Assembly (NCBI GenBank): GCA_017631035.1
Contig: JAGBUB010000030.1
Location: 19,377 to 83,376, forward strand
Reading direction: 5' to 3'
Source: Alistipes sp.
GTDB lineage: Bacteria > Bacteroidota > Bacteroidia > Bacteroidales > Rikenellaceae
DNA length: 64,000 nucleotides
Position 1 is the first letter of the stretch. Each line of letters starts with the position of its first letter. Positions 58,838 through 64,000 of this stretch are shown here, piece after piece. The notes below the pieces were generated by a model. The model was not told the DNA's origin, searched no databases, and saw only the letters and a list, made by a program, of their open reading frames with translations. Both the position numbers and the translations under genes were made by a program.

Positions 58838-59712
58838 TAATATAAGTATATCTTGTTTGACTTCATATTTACAAATTTATTCACCGCAAAGGCCGTAAAG
58901 AGTAGCGAGATGAGCATACCTCCCACGAGCATTGCGCCCACGGTAATGGCTATCTTCATCAGCTCCGAGGTGGAGATAATCTCGGGCATAGCACCGCTGA
59001 GTGCATAGAGCGAGGCGATGAACATCACACACGCTGCCACGCCAGCCCATATACCCTGCTTGGCCGCCGTAGCGAGGAAGGGACGCATAATGTAACCCTT
59101 CGTTGCGCCCACCAACTTAAGGGTGTTGATGAGGTAGCGACGCGAGAATATGGCCAGACGAATGGTGTTGTTGAGCAGGATGAGTGATATGATGAGCAGT
59201 GCACCGCCAAAGGCCAGCAGGCCGTAGATAATCTTGTTGATTGTTGAGTGCAGACGCTCGATTGTCGAGGCAGGGTAGGCTACATACACTACGCCCTCGA
59301 CTGTGGCTATGCGGTCGGCCATAGCCGCTGTGGCCTGGCTCTCCATTGCGCCAATGTGTACCTCGTAGCTGTCGCGCAGAGGGTTCTCCGAGAGGATATT
59401 CTCAATCTCCGATGCGAACATACGGCGGAACTCCTCGTCGTTTATCTTATCCTCCTTGGCTACGAACTCCACTCCGGTAACGCCCTCGATTGAGAGCAGC
59501 TCTCGCTCGATAGCCGAGCGACGCTCGGTGCTTATGCTGCCCTCCAGCTCGGCCGACAGTGTTACGCTGTTGCGCAGTGTGTGTGCCGTCGAGAAGGCTG
59601 CGGTGAGCATATATCCCACCGAACCTAACAGGAAGAGTACCAATGCTATGCTTATGCTCGAAACTATATACGAGCGGCGTACTTTACGCTTAATTCTCTT
59701 GTCGTCGCGCAT
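58837..59712 (-). CDS. ftsX: Cell division protein FtsX-like permease
   Basis: A 291-residue permease subunit of the FtsEX complex, which links division to peptidoglycan hydrolases. One membrane segment near the N-terminus (SYIVSSISIALVLFLLGSVGYMLT), a periplasmic domain of about 120 residues, then three C-terminal segments (GLLAFGGALLIISLILL, GIWAGVAACVMFIASLYAL, AITVGAMLVGGMLISLLF). FSRRYLINTLKLVGATKGYIMRPF is the FtsE-contacting loop. No ftsE gene is adjacent, as is usual in this phylum's cluster. It overlaps the upstream yfhO gene by 23 bases. Confidence 0.93.
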   Translation of the reverse strand: MRDDKRIKRKVRRSYIVSSISIALVLFLLGSVGYMLTAAFSTAHTLRNSVTLSAELEGSISTERRSAIERELLSIEGVTGVEFVAKEDKINDEEFRRMFASEIENILSENPLRDSYEVHIGAMESQATAAMADRIATVEGVVYVAYPASTIERLHSTINKIIYGLLAFGGALLIISLILLNNTIRLAIFSRRYLINTLKLVGATKGYIMRPFLATAAKQGIWAGVAACVMFIASLYALSGAMPEIISTSELMKIAITVGAMLVGGMLISLLFTAFAVNKFVNMKSNKIYLY

Positions 59713-62164
59713 TGCGGAATAAGTATATTAAGGTTAGTAAAAATGCACCCAGAACCACAATCGAGCAGACCCAAGCTATGCCCTCGACAAGTGCCCAGTT
59801 GGGGGCTCGGTAGCGCCACTCGATAGCGTGCTCGCCTGCGGGGAGCTCCACAGCGCGCAAGATGTAGTTGGCACGCAGGGGCTTGGCCTCCTGTCCATCG
59901 ATTGTAACCGTCCAGCCCTGCTTGGTGAATATCTCCGAGAATACCACCAGTGCATCGCCCTCGGCCTTAGCCTTGTAGCGCAGGTAGTTGGGACGATACT
60001 CCTCGAGCTCGACGCTTCCCGCCGAGAGGTTGAAGTTCTCGGGCAGGTATTCGTTGCTAATCACCGCCTCGCGTCGGGTGTCAATGCGGCCTACAAGGTC
60101 AATCTCCTCCTGCGGCGATGAGGCACGCACGATGCTCTCCACCATCCACGCTGCGCCGTTGGCCGTCTCGCGGACGAAGACACCCTCGGCCGTAGGCTGG
60201 TCGATGATGTAACGCACGTTGAGCATATCGAGCACCTCTTCGTTGAGAGTCGACAGATGGTTGTCAATCATATCCTGATAACGCGAGAGCTTGGCTCCGT
60301 GATATCCGCCCACCGAACGGTGGAAGTACGATGTGGTGGCGTCGTTGAAGGGCGACACCGTAAGGTTTAGCACTCGGTACGCAGGGTCTTTGTCCTGCAT
60401 AATCAGAAGGTCGGCCTCCGTGGGTGTTATCTCGGCTGTGTAAGCATCAACAAATGAGTCGTGGTTAAGGTAGCGGGTGTCGATATTGATAAGATCGGCC
60501 GCCACAATCACCGTCAGCACTATGCAGAGCACTTTGCCACTCTTAATCACCTTGCGGCTCATATATGCCGCTACGGCAGCCGCCGCCAGCAGAACGAATA
60601 TGAGCGAACGCCACGCATCGGCCTGCATCACCTCCACACGCTCATCGGCCATAGCCGAGGCTGTCTCCCAGGCAATCTGCTCGTGGATGCCCTGCTTGAT
60701 GTACTCCTGTGCACCTTGCTGCTCGAGCATCTGACGCAACTGCTCCGAGAGCATTGCGCCACCCTCCTGCATTCCGTAGTCGCCAAGAGAACGACCGCCC
60801 ACAATCATTATCAATAACGCCGACGCAGTGATACCTGTAGCCCAGCCAAGAGCGCGGTACAGGGTCTTTTTATCCACCTGCTCCGATATGATACGAGCCA
60901 CACCCAGTGCCGCCAGCAGGGGTACTGTCCACTGCACCACGACCAGAGCCATCGACAGTGTGCGGAACTTGTTGTATCCTGGTAAAATGTTGAACAACAA
61001 CTCGGTAAACCACATAAGGTTGTTGCCCCACGACATAAGCAGCGTGAATAGGCTCGCCGCCACGATCCACCATCTCTGGCGGTTGGGCAGAAGCACCAGT
61101 GCCAGCACGGCAAGGAAGATTGCCGCAGCACCCAGATAGGTGGGGCCGGCAGTGTAGGGTTGTTCGCCACGATAGCGGGGCAGATATTGTGCCATCTGCT
61201 CAAGGCCGAACTGGCTCAGGGCCGTAGCCACGGGGCCATCGGCGGCGAAGGTGTCGCTCGAGGTGCCGCCCATAAAGTCGGCCACGAACATATTAAGACT
61301 CTCAGCACGACCATAACTCCACGCCGTAGCATACTCCAAGTCGAGTCCATCGGCACCGCTCTTGGCATCGGCTGCAACCAACTCCGAGCCTCCGCGGATG
61401 GTATCCTTCGAGTGCTGCATAGTCTGCCACAGGGGCGAGAGGTTAGAGCCTACGGCCAAGATACCCGCTGCAAGCAATATGGCTGTGCGTTTGCCAAAAT
61501 CCTTTATGGTTTTCTGTTTCCACGCCACGATGCCCTCGCTAATCCATAGTGCGGCCATCGCCAGCAGGAAGTAGTATGTAATCTGGGGGTGATTGGCTCC
61601 AATCTCGAGCGAAGTGAAGAGGGCTGTCAGTGCACCACCCACCAACGCGTTGCGTCGCAGGGTGTAGTATGCTCCCGCCATCATAAGCGGAGCGTATACC
61701 AGTGCCCACATCTTGGTGATGTGACCCGCACCGATAATCAGCAGGAAGTAGGTCGAGAAACCATAGGCCAGCGCTGCAATGAGTCCCACCCATGGGCTCA
61801 GACCAAAGAGCAGCATCGCCACCCACATAGCCGTCATCGCAAAGAATAGGAACGAGGCAGGTGTGTCGATAATCTTCACCACCTTGCCGATGGTGCCTTT
61901 GACCGCCTGCGACGGATACTTCACGTTTATGAGAAATGCAGGCATACCGCCAAACATACCGCCCGTCCATTGGGCATCCTCGCCCGTAGCCTCACGGTTG
62001 TCGAGAATATCCTTTGTCATACCCTCGTACTGCTGCACATCGTGCTGCACGAGCACCTCGCCACTCATCTGAGGCGCAAAGTAGAGCAACGACAGCACGA
62101 AAAACAGAGCGATGGCTGCGGCGTATAAAAAAATATTTTTGCGAGTTTCGGAATTAAATTTCAT
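59690..62164 (-). CDS. YfhO family membrane protein
   Basis: An 824-residue inner-membrane protein with about twelve to fourteen membrane segments and a C-terminal extracytoplasmic domain. GT-C-like features of YfhO are visible: APQMSGEVLVQHDVQQYEGMTKDI in the first loop, a series of helices, VAADLINIDTRYLNHDSF, and the C-terminal beta domain GWTVTIDGQEAKPLRANYILRAVELPAGEHAIEWRYR with a final membrane segment. YfhO proteins modify lipoteichoic acids in Firmicutes; in Bacteroidetes the role is unknown. First gene of the operon yfhO-ftsX-DUF3098-uppP-truB-queA. Confidence 0.93.
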   Translation of the reverse strand: MKFNSETRKNIFLYAAAIALFFVLSLLYFAPQMSGEVLVQHDVQQYEGMTKDILDNREATGEDAQWTGGMFGGMPAFLINVKYPSQAVKGTIGKVVKIIDTPASFLFFAMTAMWVAMLLFGLSPWVGLIAALAYGFSTYFLLIIGAGHITKMWALVYAPLMMAGAYYTLRRNALVGGALTALFTSLEIGANHPQITYYFLLAMAALWISEGIVAWKQKTIKDFGKRTAILLAAGILAVGSNLSPLWQTMQHSKDTIRGGSELVAADAKSGADGLDLEYATAWSYGRAESLNMFVADFMGGTSSDTFAADGPVATALSQFGLEQMAQYLPRYRGEQPYTAGPTYLGAAAIFLAVLALVLLPNRQRWWIVAASLFTLLMSWGNNLMWFTELLFNILPGYNKFRTLSMALVVVQWTVPLLAALGVARIISEQVDKKTLYRALGWATGITASALLIMIVGGRSLGDYGMQEGGAMLSEQLRQMLEQQGAQEYIKQGIHEQIAWETASAMADERVEVMQADAWRSLIFVLLAAAAVAAYMSRKVIKSGKVLCIVLTVIVAADLINIDTRYLNHDSFVDAYTAEITPTEADLLIMQDKDPAYRVLNLTVSPFNDATTSYFHRSVGGYHGAKLSRYQDMIDNHLSTLNEEVLDMLNVRYIIDQPTAEGVFVRETANGAAWMVESIVRASSPQEEIDLVGRIDTRREAVISNEYLPENFNLSAGSVELEEYRPNYLRYKAKAEGDALVVFSEIFTKQGWTVTIDGQEAKPLRANYILRAVELPAGEHAIEWRYRAPNWALVEGIAWVCSIVVLGAFLLTLIYLFRNARRQEN

Positions 62165-62185
62165 TTTATAGTCAATTTACTGCGT

Positions 62186-62243
62186 CAAAGTTACGAAAAA
62201 CATTCCTTTTTCGCGGTGTAATTGCGAAAAATTACTATATTTG
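62186..62243. promoter_or_regulatory. Divergent -7 boxes between yfhO and the polyprenyl synthase gene
   Basis: Minus-strand TAACTTTG at 62193-62186 (21 bases before yfhO) and plus-strand TATATTTG at 62236-62243 (31 bases before the synthase gene). Neither has a clear -33 element. Confidence 0.55.
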
Positions 62244-62274
62244 CGACATAAAGTATATGTGTTAAAGCGATAAT

Positions 62275-63285
62275 ATGATATCTCTGGACTCAATTCGTAC
62301 CCCCATTGCAGCCGATATAGCGGCTTTTGAGGAGTTCATACGCGGCCATTTTATGGCCGATGGCCGATTGATGTCGGAGATGTTGGAGCACGTGCTGGCA
62401 TCGCGTGGCAAGGGTATTCGCCCGATGATAGTTATGCTCACCTCCATTCTCAACTCGTCGGCTAATTCGCGCGATTGGGTCGAGGGCGAGCGCAACTGCA
62501 CCAAGCGCACCTATCTGGCCGCTATGATGATTGAGATGCTGCACACCACATCGCTCATTCACGACGACGTTATCGACAACTCCGACCAGCGTCGTGGCAA
62601 GCCCTCGGTCAACGCCCTGTGGCAGTCGCGTAACGCTGTAATCTTGGGAGATTATATCCTGGCTCGTACGATGAGCCTCGGTATGGAGAGTGCTCAGTAC
62701 GACTTGGTGTCGCACGTCATAGGCTCGGTGGCTACTCTCTGTGAGGGCGAGATTTTGCAGAGCCAGCACACAGCCGATAAGGATACCACGCGTCAGGACT
62801 ACCTCGAAATCATATATAAAAAGACAGCCAGCCTCATCAGCATCAGCGCTTCGGCAGGTGCGGTGTCGGTTATGGCGTCACAGCGCGACGTCGAGCGTAT
62901 GCGCCGCTTTGGCGAGGCCTTAGGTATGGCGTTCCAGATTCAGGACGATATCTTGGACTACAGCCGCTCGGCAAATACGGGCAAGCCGTCGAACAACGAC
63001 CTAAGGGAGGGGAAAATCACCCTGCCTCTTATCGAGGTGCTGGAGAAGTGCTCGCCAGCCGAGCGTCTGCAGTTGCTCGATAAGTTGAACCAGTGCAAGG
63101 ATGACGAGTCGGCGGTAGACTTCCTGCAGGGTGTGGTGGAGGCTACGGGCGGTTTGGCAATGGCAGCCCGCACGATGCAGACCTACATCGACCGTGCAAC
63201 ATCGATTTTGGCCGAGTATGAGGATTCGCCCTACCGAACAGCGCTTGTTAACCTATGTGCCTACATAGCCGAGCGCGACAAGTAG
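62275..63285 (+). CDS. Polyprenyl diphosphate synthase (octaprenyl type)
   Basis: A 336-residue trans-prenyltransferase that makes the long side chain of menaquinone. The first Asp-rich motif is SLIHDDVIDNSDQRRGKPS (DDVID, about 98-102), the second FQIQDDILDYSRS (about 222-227). RGKGIRPMIVMLTSIL and YLAAMMIEMLHTTSL fit IspB-type enzymes. DDxxD with only two spacer residues in the first motif (DDVID) is normal for bacterial long-chain enzymes. It serves the same quinone pathway as ubiE/menG at 10.8 kb. Confidence 0.95.
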   Translation: MISLDSIRTPIAADIAAFEEFIRGHFMADGRLMSEMLEHVLASRGKGIRPMIVMLTSILNSSANSRDWVEGERNCTKRTYLAAMMIEMLHTTSLIHDDVIDNSDQRRGKPSVNALWQSRNAVILGDYILARTMSLGMESAQYDLVSHVIGSVATLCEGEILQSQHTADKDTTRQDYLEIIYKKTASLISISASAGAVSVMASQRDVERMRRFGEALGMAFQIQDDILDYSRSANTGKPSNNDLREGKITLPLIEVLEKCSPAERLQLLDKLNQCKDDESAVDFLQGVVEATGGLAMAARTMQTYIDRATSILAEYEDSPYRTALVNLCAYIAERDK

Positions 63286-63355
63286 CGGAAGAGGGGGAGA
63301 AAAAAGGAAAGTAAAACTTACTAAATAATTTATTCACTAATCTAATAATTTTTCT

Positions 63356-64000
63356 ATGGAGACAAAACAGAAAAGTAATGTATTTGCGATTGGCGTGATG
63401 TTCTTGCTCTTCTTTATGATTGCATTCGTTACCAACTTCGCAGGTTCAATGGGTGTTATCGTGCAGAACCAGTTCGGCGCGTCTAACGCAATGGCACAGT
63501 TGGGTACATTGGCCAACTTCATCGCTTATGCTTGTATGGGTATCCCCGGTGGTTTGATCCTCAAGCGTAAGGGTTACAAGTTCACCTCATTGTTGGCTGC
63601 TGCCATCGGTTTCGTAGGTGTAGGTATCCAGTTCGCATCAGGTTACGCTGAGTCATTCGGTGTATACGTTTTGGGTGCATTCGTAGCAGGTTTCTCTATG
63701 TGCTTGCTCAACCTCGTTGTTAACCCTATGTTGAACACACTCGGTGGTGGTGGTAACCGCGGTAACCAGCTCATCCAGCTCGGTGGTTCTTGCAACTCTA
63801 TCGGTGGTACTATCGCTCCCATCTTCTTGGGTTACCTCATCGGTGGTCAGGCTGCAACTGCTAGCGTAGGTGATGCTGCTCCCGCAATGATCGCTGCTAT
63901 GGCTATCTTCGCTTTGGCATTCGTTATCATCGCATTGTCTGCAATTCCTGAGCCTCACATGGAGACAGCAGAGGAGAAGGCAGCTCGTTTGAGCGGTACA
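63356..64000 (+). CDS. FucP-like MFS sugar transporter, N-terminal part (cut by window end)
   Basis: The first 215 codons of a major facilitator transporter; the frame is still open at 64000. It begins METKQKSNVFAIGVMFLLFF, and contains FANFIAYACMGIPGGLILKRKGYK (read as LANFIAYACMGIPGG...), and FVAGFSMCLLNLVVNPMLNTLGGGGNRGNQLIQLGGSCNSIG, phrases typical of FucP/GluP sugar:H+ symporters. Six membrane segments are visible. Codons are strongly biased to GGT, GCT, TTG and CGT compared with neighbours that prefer GGC and GCC, suggesting very high expression. No convincing promoter was found in the AT-rich 70-base leader. Confidence 0.88.
   Translation, partial: METKQKSNVFAIGVMFLLFFMIAFVTNFAGSMGVIVQNQFGASNAMAQLGTLANFIAYACMGIPGGLILKRKGYKFTSLLAAAIGFVGVGIQFASGYAESFGVYVLGAFVAGFSMCLLNLVVNPMLNTLGGGGNRGNQLIQLGGSCNSIGGTIAPIFLGYLIGGQAATASVGDAAPAMIAAMAIFALAFVIIALSAIPEPHMETAEEKAARLSGT

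Overview
The window looks like a chromosomal stretch of a Bacteroidota (order Bacteroidales) genome, most likely near Rikenellaceae/Alistipes. The order is well supported; the genus is inference. Evidence: many transcription starts are preceded by the Bacteroidetes promoter form TTTG-N19-21-TAnnTTTG rather than a sigma-70 -35/-10; Shine-Dalgarno sites are rare; and several families are typical of the phylum (GldE, DUF4465, DUF4270, DUF4252, DUF3098, YfhO, GT5 fragment beside DUF4270, lipoproteins with Bacteroidetes-type lipoboxes). Genes are GC-rich, closely packed and mostly ordinary.

Layout. 1-1.2 kb: 3' part of polA, then an unidentified small RNA transcribed toward it. 1.7-9.3 kb (minus strand): a FAD oxidoreductase, a small lipoprotein, tRNA-Leu(TAG), an ECF-type sigma factor followed by a 46-residue ORF, and an overlapping operon of zinc metallopeptidase, SGNH hydrolase and MBOAT acyltransferase. 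9.5-17 kb (plus): ten tightly spaced genes from a LolC/E-like permease and ubiE/menG to a PAP2 phosphatase. 17-20 kb: a CBM9-like protein and a sugar-kinase-like protein from a near-ideal promoter, a palindromic repeat, and an AT-rich CoiA-like gene between 17-base direct repeats. 20-25.5 kb (minus): pth-rplY, an outer-membrane barrel, galE, and a secreted PHP phosphoesterase with a DUF4465 lipoprotein. 25.6-30.3 kb (plus): an ABC-2 exporter pair, a polysaccharide deacetylase and an organophosphate antiporter. 30.5-33.8 kb (minus): a decayed SDR gene, YitT, a radical-SAM protein and a DUF4252 protein.

33.9-50.9 kb (plus): replication and division genes: priA, comF, dnaB, yifB (comM), then murG-murC-ftsQ-ftsA-ftsZ (the distal half of a dcw cluster), gldE, a phosphopantetheinyl transferase and a MATE exporter. 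51-62 kb (minus): topA, DUF4270/GT5, and a long operon yfhO-ftsX-DUF3098-uppP-truB-queA. 62.2 kb to the end (plus): a polyprenyl diphosphate synthase and the start of a FucP-like sugar transporter. Cell-envelope work recurs: lipid II synthesis (murG, murC, uppP, polyprenyl synthase), division (ftsQ, ftsA, ftsZ, ftsX), O-acylation, lipoprotein export and outer-membrane proteins.

No CRISPR array, integrase, transposase or phage module was seen. The unusual material is mostly non-coding: two families of intergenic repeats (R1, an ERIC-like imperfect palindrome placed just after stop codons; R2, GC-rich hairpin units on both sides of yifB), a structured small-RNA candidate with its own promoter and terminator, and three promoters so close to the start codon that the mRNAs should be leaderless.
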